Source: Setophaga petechia
Lineage: Eukaryota; Chordata; Aves; Passeriformes; Parulidae
Direction of reading: 5' to 3'
Length of the DNA: 64,000 nucleotides
NCBI GenBank assembly: GCA_024362935.1
Contig: JANCRA010000003.1
Coordinates: 40,609,291-40,673,290 of the forward strand
The notes under the pieces are model-generated. The model did no database searches, was not told where the DNA came from, and saw only the letters and a list, made by a program, of their open reading frames with translations. How positions within the stretch are numbered: position 1 is the stretch's first letter; the number at the start of each line of letters is the position of its first letter. The position numbers and the translations under genes are program-made. Shown one piece after another: positions 38,701 through 52,342 of the stretch.

Positions 38701-40257
38701 AAAGTGTGTTTGTGTAACTCTCAGAGCTCTGATTTTCAGGCTGTCATTTCTCAAGGAACAAACCCTCTCCCACCCTTAAGAGAGTTAGAGCTGTTTGCAA
38801 ACTCAGTTAGGATGAAGCATTTGCAAATACTCCAGGAAAGAGCACTCCTGCATTGTGTTGATTGTAATGCTTTTTTGGCACCCCACCTCTCACTCCCTAA
38901 TCAAATACCAGGTCTCTTATCACAGTCAAGGTCACCAAAAGCTTTGTTGCAATCTCAGAACAGCACACAGCCTCCCTCCCTCCCCACCGATGGCCCCGTG
39001 TTAATGTCACTGGAAAGCCAAGCTGGCATTAGTTGAACAGGGAGGCTGGATGGAAGTACAGGGCAAGCTCTTTGGGTAAATTCTTCATGCTGTAAGCTCA
39101 GTTGCAGGAACTGGACACACAAATATATTAGAAATAGTAATATATCCCCCTAGAAGCCAGACTATTGGCTATTTTGATGAGCAGCTAAGTTATGGTCTCT
39201 TAAGCACAGAGTTGCCTCAAAACCTGATGACTGAAAACACTCCTACTTTTGGGGGAAAACCAGAAATTGTGAACTCAGACCTGTGCACAACAGAAGGAAT
39301 TATGGCTTTGCAAATGCAACCACAAGAGAGTACATAGACTGAATTGATGTGTCATATAATTACTAACTCACTTTCCCTAAACAAAGTAATTCACCAGCTT
39401 GGAAGTACAGCTTGTTGTCATGGAACTTGCTTGATATTTGGTGCTAATAAAAATTGAAGTTTTAAATCTCCCTGTGAAGTCCGTGCATTGAAGTTCTTCC
39501 CTATTAAACACCTTCTTATTCCTGACTGTGCACCACAGCTGGTTACCCTGACACAAAACATCTTCATTATCAAAAGGTCTTTTGAAATAAGTGCTCACAG
39601 GTTTCAAAGAATTATCACAGGAAAAACTGGCACAATTAAAAGCTTGCTGCAAATCACACTCTCTTGTTCCTGATGGAATCAAGACTTAATGTACATACAA
39701 AAAAAATCTATGTACATCAACCCAATCTATGTGTTCTTCTCCAACCCAGATATTCCAATGCAAGCAATCTTTGCTATGGGTGGCACAGGACTCCAACTTA
39801 TCTAAATATCTGTGCCAGGAAAGGTGAGGAAGAAAAGGGAAAATAAAAAGGACAGATATGAAAAAAACATAAATTAAGATGAAGGGAGAAGGTTGGAAAT
39901 GGACAAAAGACCTGAGCAGTCTGGTTTTCCCCACTGTAAGGTACAAAGATAGAGCAGCATCCCATGAAACATGTGGTGAGCCCATTCAGAACAGGCCCTG
40001 TGTCCTGTTCCAACTGCTTGCCTGTTCTCTTCAGACTGCAGTCCCATCTCTTCCCCTTCTAGGTGCAGCAGGTTCACCAAGCTAGTGAAGGACACAAGAT
40101 TCTCAGATGATGAGCAGCTCTAAAGGGTACAGAGCTGTACCCTTTACCCTGTGATTTCTCTTACATCCTCCAAATTTCAGTTCTTCCAGCCTAGCAGGAG
40201 ATCAATCCTGTGCAGTGGCATTGCATTTATATGTAATTTAGGCATTATTGAAAAATG

Positions 40258-41588
40258 TTGAGGATAATGGGATACATCTGCAGGTCCACAGTGAACTGCT
40301 GGATGAAGAAGCTGAGCCACTATCCATCATATCTGAGATAAATAGTAGTGCAGTAAAGTTCTCACTGACTGGAACAGGGGGAACATAACCCCCATTTTTA
40401 TAAAGGGAAACATGGATTCCTGGAGAACTACAGGCCCATCAGTCTCACCTCACTGCTCAGCAAAATCATGGAGCAGATCTTCCTGGAAAATATGCTAAGG
40501 CACATGGGAAATAAGGGTATGTCTGGGGGACAATAAACATGGCTTCACTAAAGGAAAATTATGCTTGATAAATCCAGTGGCCTTCTCTGATGGGCTTACA
40601 GAGGTGGAATAAGGGAAGAGTGACTGCCATGACCTACCTGGACTTGTACAATGCTTGACACTGTCCTGCACAACAGCCTTGTCCTTAAACTGGACAGACA
40701 CTGGTTTGATAGATGGACCACTCAGTGGATAAGCAACCAGCTGGATGGTGACTCTCCAAGTCCAAGAGGAAATCAGGGAAGAGTGGTGTTCCTTGGGGGT
40801 CCAGGAAGACTGCTGGGACCAGCACTGTTCAACATCTTTGTCATCAACGTGGGCTGTGGGATCGAGTCACCCTCGCAAGACTGCAGACAACACCGAGCTG
40901 TGAGGTGCAGTCAACATGCTGGAGAGGAGAGATGCCATCCTGTCCAGACTGGAGAGACCAACCCATGGGATCTTCAGGAAGCTGAACAATGCCAGGCACA
41001 ATGTCCTGCACCTGGGTCAGGGAAATCCTGACAGGCTGGGTAAACACAAATACAAATACAGGACTGAGAGCAGCCTTGAGGAGAAGGAGTTGAGTGCTGT
41101 TGGCAAGAAGCTCAACAGAACCTGGCAATGTACTCTTGTATCCCCAGAAAGAAAAGCAGGGCAGTCAGCAGGTTGAGACAGCTGATTCTCTCTCTACTCC
41201 ACTCTAGTGAGATCCCACCTGCAGCACTGCATCCAGCTCTGAGGGTCCTGACATAAAAAGGACATGGACCTGCTGGAGCAGGTTCAGAGGTGGCCACAAA
41301 GATGCTCAGAGGGCTCAAGCACATCTCCTGTGAGGATGAGGCTGAGAGAGTTGGGATTTTCAGGCCGGGGAAGAAATAGGTATTAGAAATAAATTCTTGA
41401 CTGTGAGGGTGGTGAGACACTGAAACATATTGCTCAGAGGAGTTAATGGATGCCCCATCCCTGGAAAGCCAGGCTGAATGGGACTGTGAGCAACCTGATC
41501 CAGAGAAAAATGTCCCTGGCTCATGGTCAAGGGATTGGAACTAGATAATCTTAAAGGTCCTTTCCAACCCAAATCATTCTATGGTTTA
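40258..41588 (+). mobile_element. CR1 LINE (non-LTR retrotransposon), 5'-truncated and internally deleted
   Basis: The segment starts in the reverse-transcriptase part of ORF2. A CCCCCATTTTTATAAAGGGA stretch is followed by sequence encoding a [13 protein letters not shown] motif and KIMEQI (about 40428-40480). Degraded RT follows, including LDRHWFDRWTTQWISNQLDG and a GPALFNIF-like block near 40820. The 3' end carries the typical avian tail: GTGAGACACTGAAACA, GGATGCCCCATCCCTGGAA, TTGGAACTAGATAATCTTAAA and finally CCATTCTATGG-like bases at about 41575-41585. Relative to the CR1 pattern I know, about 150 bp is missing near 41370, where the text jumps from the LFSLE-type region to the GRF..DIRKKF-type region. 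Frameshifts and stops make it dead. The 126-codon ORF at 40651-41031 is only a remnant of RT. Confidence 0.93.
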
Positions 41589-44500
41589 AAATAATTCAGC
41601 ATGTCACAGGTGTTCTGTACAGCTGTTCTGTCACTGTTAACATGGAGCACAGTATCCTGCAACTGAAAAAGCTTTCTTAGTATCAGTGCAACTACACAGA
41701 AGACAAGAGTATTCAGCTACACAGACCTAGTGCTGAACAACTGACTACTCTGCTGCCTTACATGCACAAGCAGCTCTGGTGAAGTATTAAAGAGAAATTC
41801 AGGAAAACACTGCCACTCTCAGTGCTGATGATGCAAGCTTATTTCATTTTCATTTTAATTTAGTGAGCTCTCACTGAAATGAAAGACTCACTGAAAGCTT
41901 TATAGCATGAAGTGAAATGGCAAATTAAATTGAAATTGAGATAATCCCCAGAAATGTATACAAAACTAAAGCAACTCAAAGTCTAGACACCTTTCAGACT
42001 GGCAAGTTTTTATAAAAATGAGAAAAAGCAATCTCCTATAATTCTCAAGCTTTTCAATCTGTCTGAGGACATCCCAGAATGCACCACATTGTGTCTACAC
42101 TATCATTGCAGTGGGACTACGCAGATCTCTATCACAGAATGAAGTACTATTGAAACGTGAACCCAAAGCACCAGAGAATTTCACATGCAGGAGTTTAAAA
42201 AAACCTATTTCCTCTGTCTACTTTATTGAGATCACATATCACAAGTATCCATGTAGTTCGCACTTCAGTATTTTCAAATAACAGCATTTGCTTGTTTGAA
42301 AGCCAAAGCAAAATCTCTGTTCAGGTAGGAAAGTTGCTCAACTCTGCAAGTTTATTTTTTCAAGTCTGTGTAAAACTGTTTCTGCAGCAAAAATACGATA
42401 AGTGAAAACCCACAAGGAATCACACTCTGGGTGTACAGATGTGCACAGAAGGAATATAAGCCCCAGGAATGAAAGTAGATTTCCCAGTAGGCAAAGGTGA
42501 GCTGTAGTTTCAGTTAAGTCTTCAGTGAAATTTTTGAAGCAGAGAATATGATGATTCCCCAGGGAAATCGCACAGCCACAATGCCTTCGCATATTTAAAG
42601 ATTATCATTCAGGGCTTTTAAATCAAGCTCTGTGTTGCCATTAATCCACTGAGCTGCCAGCCCAATCTCACACTGGCAGGCTCACTGCTCTCTAACAATT
42701 GAGAGCTTATTAAATATTAAGGTCTTAATCTTAAGTACTTCTGTTTTACTGAGAAATTCTAAACAGTGCGCAGAAGATAAACATTTTCTCACTAATATAT
42801 ATATATATACACATATATGCACACACACAAACATCTACAGAGAGAGAGCAATATTAGATAAAGGCAAATATCCCCAAAATAGCAGGAGAGTTGTGTAATA
42901 AATCCATTCATTTTAAAGCAGCCCATGTATCCCCACAGTCACATCCCCTTCCAGTTGTCTAGATCCAGCTTTCACAGGTTTACCTCTGAAGGACAAAAGC
43001 TCACCTCTCTCCTGGCCTTGAAATGCCAGTTTAGGAATTAGAAAGATGATCACAGCAGGATTCACGATACTCTAATAATGCTACACTACAGGTAAAGAGA
43101 AAGACAAACAGTTTTAAATGTAGCAGAACCAGAAGCATGTCTGGTACTTGACTTTCCATTCCATTGTTTTCAAAGGCATTCACCTAAGATAGCTTTTGCT
43201 TTAAAATTAGGCTAAAATGCAAAAGCTGGATGTGCATCCAGTACAAGATGTTCTGAAAAATCATTTTCTACCTAACAGGGACAGGGGTCATCTAGTCAGA
43301 TGCTTTTCTTTCCTCTTGTATTTCAGAAGGAGCACTTTAGATCCATAACAACTTGGGGTGGGTTGGGAGAAACCAGGAAAGTTTTAGTCGATATTTTTAG
43401 ATTTTCATACTATTAAGGCTTTCCACTAGACCCAACAGTAGAAGAGATGGTGACTGTGAATGGTCAGCTGCAAACGAGGGTCCTGTTTTAGGATCTCTCT
43501 TCTGAAAAGGAGCCAGGGAGTACCCACAGGGTGCTGAAATGCAGTTTGCCTCTTACACAGAAGATCTGTAGTGCAAGCACTGCTGCCCCCTGTGCTATCA
43601 CAGGAGTGAGGCTTGTTACACTGTCTGTGGAAACAAGACTTTCCCAGATCACAGAACTCCTTTGCCCTCTTTCTCTGCTCCCCTCTCTTCAATCCAAGCT
43701 TTCTGCTGGAATCAGACCTGCTCCTCTCCTCACAGCATCACCATTCCCCTGAGGGCTGGTACACTGAAACCTCTCTGCCAGGAATCAGAGCCACATCAGC
43801 TGCCCTACAAACAAGTAAGCCAAACTTCAATTTCCCTTTCTAGACAAGCTCAGACACCAAACAATGGTCAGGCAGGCATTACACCACAGGAGCAAAATGT
43901 AGATCTTGCCAAGAAATGAAAGAAATATGGAGCTTGGAGCCTGTGTGTACACATGCAAACCTAGAGATGGATCAAAACTAGAATAGTGGAATTAGTGCTG
44001 AGGTAAAACACAATGAAGCAAAACACCAAGCAGCTGCCTGAGGCTCTTTCAGAAGAGAGCTCAGCACAGGCTGGTGGATACCCTGTCCTGCTCTATGCCA
44101 GTGGACACCATTCTGACATGGGCAGCACATGGGCACTGTCATTCCCATTACAATGTTTACATGTGGGCCCTAGAGAGTAGTTACAAAACCAATATACTCA
44201 CAAAAATTTTCCATTATTTTGTCAGATCGCAAAATGCAAACTGCCATTTGGATCCATTTTGGCCACAGGTTTAGCTGAATCTCAGCCTCATGTTTCCCTG
44301 ACCTGTGGCATCTACAGGGCCATCAGTATGGGACAAAGTACTTTCAATTCCTGATATCCACAAATAACATTTCAGAAAAGCAATTTCTGCAGTTAAAGTG
44401 CAATGAAGTAACAAGGTACTGAGGGCTAGAAAACATATAAGGCTTCAAACCCCCTGGAACAGATAATACAGTATGCAGAATTATGTAACTCATTTTGTAC

Positions 44501-46918
44501 TGCAAGTCAATCCCTTTATTAAAAGGGGATTACAACAACCACAGCATTTGGTGTCATTCACACACACATAACCCATGTATTAACTCCTGAATATGCCAAA
44601 CTCAATTTGATGATATGCAGCTGCAGTCTGCTTGTCCTGTCTCCCATTCCCCCTCCCCCAAGCTTTTTACCAACAAGAATGTCAGTAGCTCACATTGAAA
44701 TGTCTAAAGAAAGAGGGGTTTAACATTTACCGGTGAATGTTTGTCCTTCCTCCACTAGTGGCCCATATGGCCAGAAAATTGTAAGGTCTGCAGTGAGACA
44801 AAGTTTAAAATAAATAAATCATATTCAAACTCCTTTGTAAGACCTACAGGCCAGTCCCTGAAACAACATGGATTTGATAATGAAATGTTCTTCCATTTAT
44901 CAAGACAGTTTTTTTCCCCTGTCATCTACTTTGGATTGTTCATGCTCTATTCCATACTTGAATACCTATTTTATAAACACAGTCTTTAGAAATACTAACT
45001 ACACATGTTTACAAATGGTTCTTTATGTAAAAACACAATCTTTTTAATGAACAAAACACTTGAGGTGAAAAATAGCTTGAAGAAAACTAATGTGTTATTT
45101 AGGTAAGCACAGGAATTATTCTGATAATCTGCACAACAATCCATGACTCATTAAATAAAAATAAGCTTTTCAGCTTCTTTCTAAATAAATTCTTTTATAA
45201 TCTTGTCTCTTCATAAGTAAGCCAAGTTTCCCTTGTCATAAATTCTATTCCAATAATAATGGCAAACGACTGAGACATTCATCAGGACACAGGTAATCTG
45301 GAAGCTACACCAAACATTCCTCCTCGGGGTGATGCACATTTGATGGGCTATTAATGGAATCCTTTCAGCTGAGCATCCCAGGTTTTACTGTCTGGCAAAA
45401 AGCAAAGTTTTACAGTGAAAGAAAAGTACTGCATAGAGAGACACTCCAAGGGCTTACCAGGTGCTGGTGCTTTCAGTGCTGCATTTCCAGACTGCTCCAG
45501 TACAACAAGAAATTCAAAACCATTTTCATGTGCAGTGGGTCAAGCTGCTCTCCTGCTGCTCTGTCAGTGGGTGCAGTCAGTCTGAGGAACACATCCCCAT
45601 CACCAGGAAGAAACTGCCCACATTTAAGTGCCTGACACCTGCACTGTAGAATGCTTCACAATAAGCAAAGCTTTCATTATTTTGGGGTTGCCCTGAAATA
45701 AATAAATTCTTTCAGATGCTACTATTTACTTCCAGAAAAGCCTCAAGTGAGTTATTTAATGCTGCCTGTGCAAATAACCTTTAAACCCTTTTTTATTACA
45801 AAAATAGCATTTTCAATAAAATCTGGCTAAACTACACAATTTCATGGCATAGCTCTGTTCTCAGAAGTGTTTTCATTGTGCAGGATCAACATCTACTCTT
45901 CCATTCCAAAATAATGGTTTTAAACTTCCTGCAGGATGGGAAAAAAACATTACTACTTTGTTTATTCCTCCTATTCTTGCTGAGTCTACACAAGATGAAG
46001 CAGAATTATGTTTTCATTTGAGATTCATCAAAAGAGCTGCAGTCAAGCTGAGCTGCACTGTTAAATTCTGTTTTAATTAGAAACGACAAAAATCCTTGAA
46101 AACAAATGGGCTCCCAAATATGCAAGTCAGTGGCAAAATGGTCCCTGAACACCAACAGTGACTGAATGCAAGCAGAGAAAAAAAAAAGGCAAAAAAGCTT
46201 TCACTTACAGAGAAAACAGCTTGGAAATGAAAGCTGACCAGCAGTTTGACTCAGACATCAAACACAGAGACCAAAAAGTCAGTCTTGAAAGAGAGAAGTA
46301 CATCCCCTGAAGCACATATACTAGGAAGTTTAAAAAGCACAAGGTTAGCCTTGCAAACATGATCCACTACAGATCCTGCTCCTTTCTGTCTTTTCAGCTT
46401 ACCCAGACAACATGCAGAAAGACCAGGTCAGGATGGAGAGAGGATGCCTGGGAGTATCAATTCACCTTATGACAGGAGGACTAACACACCATTATGCTCC
46501 CTTTGAAGTGTGACAACATGACTAGGAAAATAATCAGGCCTTTTAAAGATCCAGCTACTCTCTGTGGCTCTATGACTTATTGCAGTAGTTATTTCCTCCA
46601 CCTGATTGCATGCTTCACAAATTACTATGTCCATTTATGCTTTGCATAACAACTTGTCCCCGTATCTACAAGCAAAGCCATTTTTCCTCAGTGTGTCGTA
46701 GTGAGGGGAAGGACACATCAGTTCTCACAGAACCACTCAGAATGGCAGTGTGCTGTGTTCCCTCTGACATGCCCACAACCCCAACTTGTCACCAACAGAT
46801 TGTATCTGCAGTGAGTGATTTTGAGAAGATCCTCACAGTGTCAGTGATGAAGGGACCTTACTTTGCTCTGGCTTGCTCAACTCAGAAGCAGGGTCTAGCC
46901 AGCATGTGGTGGGAGACA
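41589..46918. other. Intergenic spacer between two CR1 copies
   Basis: AT-rich sequence without recognised genes. It contains a TA/CA dinucleotide tract at about 42794-42836. ORFs here (for example 43426-43692 on - and three overlapping + frames at 43531-43919) show no family motif. Confidence 0.7.
42794..42836. repeat. Compound (TA)n/(CA)n microsatellite
   Basis: TA repeats pass into CACATATATGCACACACACAAAC, followed by a short GA run at about 42840-42847. A polymorphic microsatellite candidate. Confidence 0.85.
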
Positions 46919-47515
46919 GAATCATAGAATATCCACAGCTGAAAGACACCCACAAGGATAACTGAAGCCCAACTCCTGTCCGTGCACAGCACAGTCCCAA
47001 GAGTCACACCATATGCCTGAGGGTGTTTTTCCCAAATCTTCTTGAACTCTGTCAGGCTTGGTGCCATTATCACTTCCCTGGGGAGCCTGTTCCAGTGCCT
47101 TAACCTGCTCTGGGTGTAGAAATTTTTCCTAATATCAAACCTAAATCTCCCCTGACATAGCTTCAGGCCATTCCCTTTGGTCCTGTCACTGGGCACCAGA
47201 GAGAGGACATCAGGATCTGTCCCTCTTCTTCCCCTCACAAGGAAGTTGTAACTGCAACGAGGTCTCCCCTCGGTCTCCTCAGACTGAACAGACCAAGTGA
47301 CCTCAGCTGCTCCTTGTTTGGCTTGCCCACTAGACTCTTGACCTTCTTTAGATGTTTTCTAATACCTTTATATCTTTTTTATATTGTGGCACCCAAAACT
47401 GCCCCCAGCACTTGAGGTCAGGCCGCCCCAGTGCAGAGCAGAGCAGGACAATCCCCTCCCTTGTCCAGCTGGCAATGCTGTGCCTGATGCCCTCAGGACA
47501 CCCAGGGTAAAAATC
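46919..47515 (-). mobile_element. CR1 LINE 3' fragment, - strand
   Basis: The - strand 3' terminus is ATTCTATGATTC (46919-46930), the avian CR1 end octamer. Moving 5' in the element, the - strand encodes LPREVIMAPSLTEFKK, RHWN, GRFRFDIRKNFYTQS and SDRTKGNGLKL (in the ORF 46882-47238). A frame-shifted block with LGRPDLKCWGQFWVPQYKKD (in 47348-47563) follows. These are the C-terminal blocks of the CR1 ORF2 protein, in the correct order. The copy is truncated at about 47515, has at least one frameshift and is inactive. It differs in sequence from the CR1 at 40258-41588 and lies in the opposite orientation, so it is an independent insertion, probably of another CR1 subfamily. Confidence 0.93.
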
Positions 47516-50500
47516 CCTGGCTCCCATTTGACTTTGAGACAGATTTACTATCTGGCACTGCAAAAGTAATTTTCTCTTTTCTTTCCACTTTGTTCTTTGT
47601 CTGCCAGGTCTGTTTAAGGCTGTTTCCTCTTTGGAACACTTTCCACTCTACCTTTTTTTCCCAAGGCCGTGGCAACTAACAACCAAGGGCCCTGAGAAGG
47701 AGAAAGCTTCTCACACAACTCTGATTATTTCCTCTCCTATCCATGATGAGTTTAATACTGCACACACTTGAAGCTCAGATTATATACTAATATGTATATA
47801 ATATGGGAAGGCAACAAGTATTTACAATATTCATGTTGTCATCTACAAAATTCATTCAATAACTCTCAGCACTCTGCTAAAAAGCACTGGGGAAAGTCAT
47901 CATAAAAGTCACCTCAGTTGTGACAAATACATAAGCCAAGGACAGAGCACAGACTGCCAAAATATTTCACAGTCCTAGGTCCAAGACAGACAATGCTCAA
48001 AAATGCAGAGGTATCATTGTGCAACACAGGGGTTTGGGTTTCATCTTGCTAAGTCTCTCTCTGCAGGTCCTACAGAAGGAAAGAAAGGAGGAAGTGCATT
48101 TTTTCTGAAAGCAATTGTTCTGCACCATTCCCTCCCTCTCAAGCAGCCATAAACACTCGGTTTCTCTACTCTACCCTGCCCAACACCTCAAGAGACATGG
48201 GTAGATAAACTCACTTGCTGCAGCCGAGGGGAGAAGATGAAATCTGAACACAAAACTGTGACCTTGCTCAGAGATCAAGTTTGGGCACTGTGTATTAGAC
48301 ACAACAGGAAAGTTTTCATTCTGGGGAGGATGGTTATTCTCCCTGCTACCTTATGTATTTATTTAACTCTCACTACAGCAATTCAAAAAGCTGGTTCAGT
48401 AAAAAAAACAAAACACCTCTTAAAAATTACTGATCATTCCCTCTTGTATCAAAGGCATTAATTTCAAATCTTAAAGCAAATGTTAAAGTTACAACTTAAC
48501 CCTCAGTGCTTTAAAATAGTTAATAAACTGCTAAACCAGGCTTTCAAGATGTGCTCAGCCAATCTCCTGTGTACAATTGCATCCTCACACCAACCATAAT
48601 TTCAGGGTTGATGTGAATGGAGAAAGGAAGAATTAGATGGAATTTAAAATCCTGACCCACTCTTTGACTCAGAAAGTCCATCTAAAACACTTCGCAGCTA
48701 ACAGCAAATGCAATTTCATTTTAGCAGCAAGTTCTGAGCTATAAATCACAAGTGGGATGCAGAGGCCTCATACTGCAGAACAACAATTTAGTGCTGTGAT
48801 TCTGAAAGCACCATTAAATAAAACACTTTATAGTGTTAATTCCAGCTAATTATATCAGCAATATACCCAGGCTCAAAAAACCAAGAAGGATTTTAAGTTG
48901 GATCTACAGTTCTCAGATGTGATACAATATACTTGTAAAGGGAGACTGCTACTCATTTATGAAGAGACTATTTACTTAGGCCAGCAGAAGTGCTCTGCAG
49001 GAACTGTGCCAAACACCTCCACCTGGTTCCTCAGTAGCTCCAGCTCTAGTGCAAACAAAGACACTTTGGCTTTCACTTAGCCAAGATAATCAGTTGTTTT
49101 AATGAGGAAAATGAAAAATATTATTAGCACAAAGGTTTTTTCCATATTAAGACATAAAAGAGCAGAGCAAAAATAACACAACCACCTGTTTTACACAAAA
49201 CCTCCCAGCACAGCAACTGAAACAGGACCTATAAACAAGGGGGAAATCAGGGCAGAGGTAGCTGCCATGAGCAGAGCTGAGCTTTGTCACCCCTCCTCCC
49301 ACAATATCACTCTAATAAGTGTAAGGATTACAGCTTTACATATGGCATAAATTACTCTCTCCTCCTCTCTCCCAGTGTGGTCACACAACACTTCAGGCAC
49401 CTTTTCCCTAACTTCCACAGCACAAGGATGCCAATTTGCTACTGCTGGGCCTTCATATACTCATGATATACAAACATGTCTGCTCACAGAATTTGTTTTA
49501 TTCAGCCCCCAAAGGAACAAAGGAAAACACAAAAAGATTGCAAAACCTGTAATAATAGCCACATCATCTACAGCAACTTCTCTATCTCACATGAGTTCAC
49601 CTGAAAAATCAGAGAAGAAGCTGTAAAGATTGGGTGAAAATGGACACACAGTCCTAAATAACATCTTACACTGGGCAGTAATTCTGTCTATTGGCTATTT
49701 TTAGTCACAGTCCCATCCTCCACAGCTGCAAGCAAACACAGCATATAATGGAGTATATGCTTTTCACCAGTGCACTACAAGAAAACTGACTGCAATATAT
49801 TAAAAGTCCTACCTAGACCATTCCTAAATGAGACTGTAAGGAAGACTAGAAAAGTAACATTTGATGAAAGTTAGCAATGTTTGTATGGAGTTTTTTTTAA
49901 ACTGCTTTAACACTTAAAGGAAACTAAAAAAACTAAATTCAGTACTACCTTTTGGAGCAGGATGAGCAGCAGAGGTAACCATAATAATGTGCAGACTTTA
50001 CATACTGCAGGAAACTGTTGAAATCCCCTAATCTTCTACTCCATCTGCACTAACCTTTGAGGAAGGTAAAGCAGATGACTCAGCCAGTCCCTGAGCAGGA
50101 ACTTAACAGCAAAAATGACAAAGCTGGAAAATCAGATATCCCAGCTCTGAGAAAGTGCTCATGGATTTGCAGAAAAATGCAGCAGTCTGAGAAGCCTTAC
50201 AGCAAGTCACTCATGCAAAAAACCCCATGGTGTGCAGTCTAGACATGAAAGGGTCTGTGCCCTTCTGCCACTTATGTGTGTGTCCACTGTGGCTTCTGGC
50301 AAATGAAATAAGGAAACTTAGGAGGTCTCTAGAAAGACAATATGCTGCTTATTTACTCTAAACATTTCCACATGATCCTCATCACTGCTTTTTAAAAAAA
50401 TCAGGTGGGCAAGGTAATAAATGCCCTGTGATTAAATTCTGCTCACACCTGTGCCCAGCTGCAAACTCACACCCAGAGAGACAGGGTTTTAGTTTATGTT

Positions 50501-50670
50501 CTGCCTTCCCACACTAGACAATTGCTAAATTTTACTTGATTTGAACTCCACAATGAGGGAATAAAATATGATAATCTATGTGCCACATGAAGGCAGCTCA
50601 AAAGGGCCCATCTGCTTTGGTTTCAGCACTTAAATGGAGAATAAGTTCTAATATGCTGGAAGTCAAAGCT

Positions 50671-50712
50671 GACTTTAAAAGCTCTAAAAAGCTCTTTAAA
50701 AGCTTTAAAAGG
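50671..50712. repeat. Degenerate ~11-bp tandem repeat (TTTAAAAGCTC type)
   Basis: About four imperfect units of CTTTAAAAGCT. Each contains an AAAAGCT core. Confidence 0.75.
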
Positions 50713-52282
50713 TCTTCATTAAGAGTTTGTAAGAAACTTCCTTGTTTATTTCTAAGAAAAATAGCATACAGGGTTTTCTACACTATTTTTACTAAAACAA
50801 TTGTCAGTTACACTGTAACCAATTAGATATTGAAATATATCAAAAAAAGGTAACTAATATAAGTAGGAATATAAAACAACAAACTATTTCAAATTTTGAG
50901 TCTTAGATTCCATTCACCTGCATTTTTGTGCAAAATAACATTTTGTTATAATGTTCTCATTCCAATAGAATATATTTAAAAACACATTTTGCTTTTCATT
51001 TCATATACTAACAAGGTAACTGATGTTAATTATTTTTGCAGTTGTTTGAGTAGGTAGCATTAATCCAGTTGTATTCCAGCTATTTTTTTATATTATGCTG
51101 GGTTTTTTTCTAAAGAGATGATCTGTTTTTCCCCAGTGCAGACTATCAAAGTGATTGCCTGGCAGACTACAAAACACCAATTCAGGCTTACTTAATTTGC
51201 ACTTATTACATATAAAAGCAATCACTGAAGGAATGTTATTTTCAGCAAATAGTTGCATACAACCTCTTCAGGCTGCAGAGGTAGAATCCATCTGCTTTGT
51301 GCTGCCATTTGTTTAACTGAAGTCACAGAGCTGTACTGTGTATTAATCAAGACAGTAAACTTCAAAAGACATGTCCCAAATTCAGGAGAGACTGTAATTA
51401 CAGTTCCTGTGAACATCCATTAGCTTTGCCGTCTCCACAGATGAGCATGCACAAAACACTTCCCCCACTCTAACAAATAATTGCTCACACCAGAAATTAA
51501 AAAAGCATTTCATATTTTTGCTTGAGCCCATAAACACTAAATTGTTACAACTTACTCAACAATTCTTTATAACTAAGAAGTGGTTAAAGAACTTGTTTTA
51601 GTATTCATCCTTTGGTCTACCTTACCACATTATCTCTTCTCTCTATCTCCCAACTTTCTTACCTGGAAGCTATACTTGGTTCTGCAATTTCACATATATA
51701 TGTGGTAAAAAAAGAAACTATAACATGAAATACTATAGCAATTTTTTTTGAAGAGTAGCACCTCACAATGAGACAAGTGAAACAACTTATATTCCACAAT
51801 TCTCTGTTAAATCTTTGCAATCTCATTACAAAGACACTACAGCAGGTCAAGTTTTCAAAATACAACTTACCACAGGAGATAAGATGGGATGCTGTTCTCC
51901 CACAAGAATGGTCCATGTGGTCCTACAAGCACCCAGGTAAGTGCTCTTTTCTGTCTCAGTAAGATATTTAGTTGTATGCAGATACAACCCCTGCCCAATA
52001 CCTGTTAAAGGCATGTGTGTGATGATAATTGACAATAAAAATATCAGTTTTGTATCAAAGGCCAGCTGCAAGAATCAGCTGCTACTTCTTTTTCTCAGTG
52101 AATGCAACAAAAATTGTGCACAAAAATGTATTTATCTTAACTCTGTGTAAGTCTCACCCAAAAAAGAAAGCCACCCAGAAATACAAGAGCACATGTCAGT
52201 TGGAAAATTATCCATTTGGCATCAGGTAGAGAATGTAGATACCTTAACATTCATTGTGCTTGAGATCTTATATAAATACAAG

Positions 52283-52342
52283 GAAATTTTTCTTGCAAGA
52301 GAGTAAATTTCTTGCAACAAAGAAATTTTTCTTGCAACAGAG
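52283..52342. repeat. Degenerate ~19-bp tandem repeat (AAATTTTTCTTGCAA type)
   Basis: Three imperfect units starting AAATTTTTCTTGCAA, AAATTTCTTGCAA and AAATTTTTCTTGCAA, separated by purine-rich spacers (GAGAGT, CAAAG, CAGAGT). Confidence 0.8.

Larger units (their letters stand above)
30983..40257. other. TSPAN4 3'UTR (end unresolved) and start of intergenic spacer
   Basis: The 3'UTR of TSPAN4 starts here. Candidate poly(A) signals on + are a non-canonical TATAAA near 31078, ATTAAA near 33584, AATAAA at 33994-33999 (inside an A-rich repeat) and AATAAA at 34634-34639. None is decisive. The rest is AT-rich, with a T17 run at 33523-33539, a CAAA-type A-rich tract at 33991-34064 and a perfect 12-bp inverted repeat at 35737-35776. 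No further exon or gene was recognised. A very short CR1-tail-like piece (TCATGGAATCACAGAA) occurs near 32326 but is too short to call. Confidence 0.6.

Noticed and set aside
40651..41031. 126-codon + strand ORF
   Set aside because: It is degraded CR1 reverse-transcriptase sequence with frameshifts.
46882..47238. 118-codon - strand ORF, protein-like
   Set aside because: It is the remnant C-terminal part of CR1 ORF2, not a host gene.
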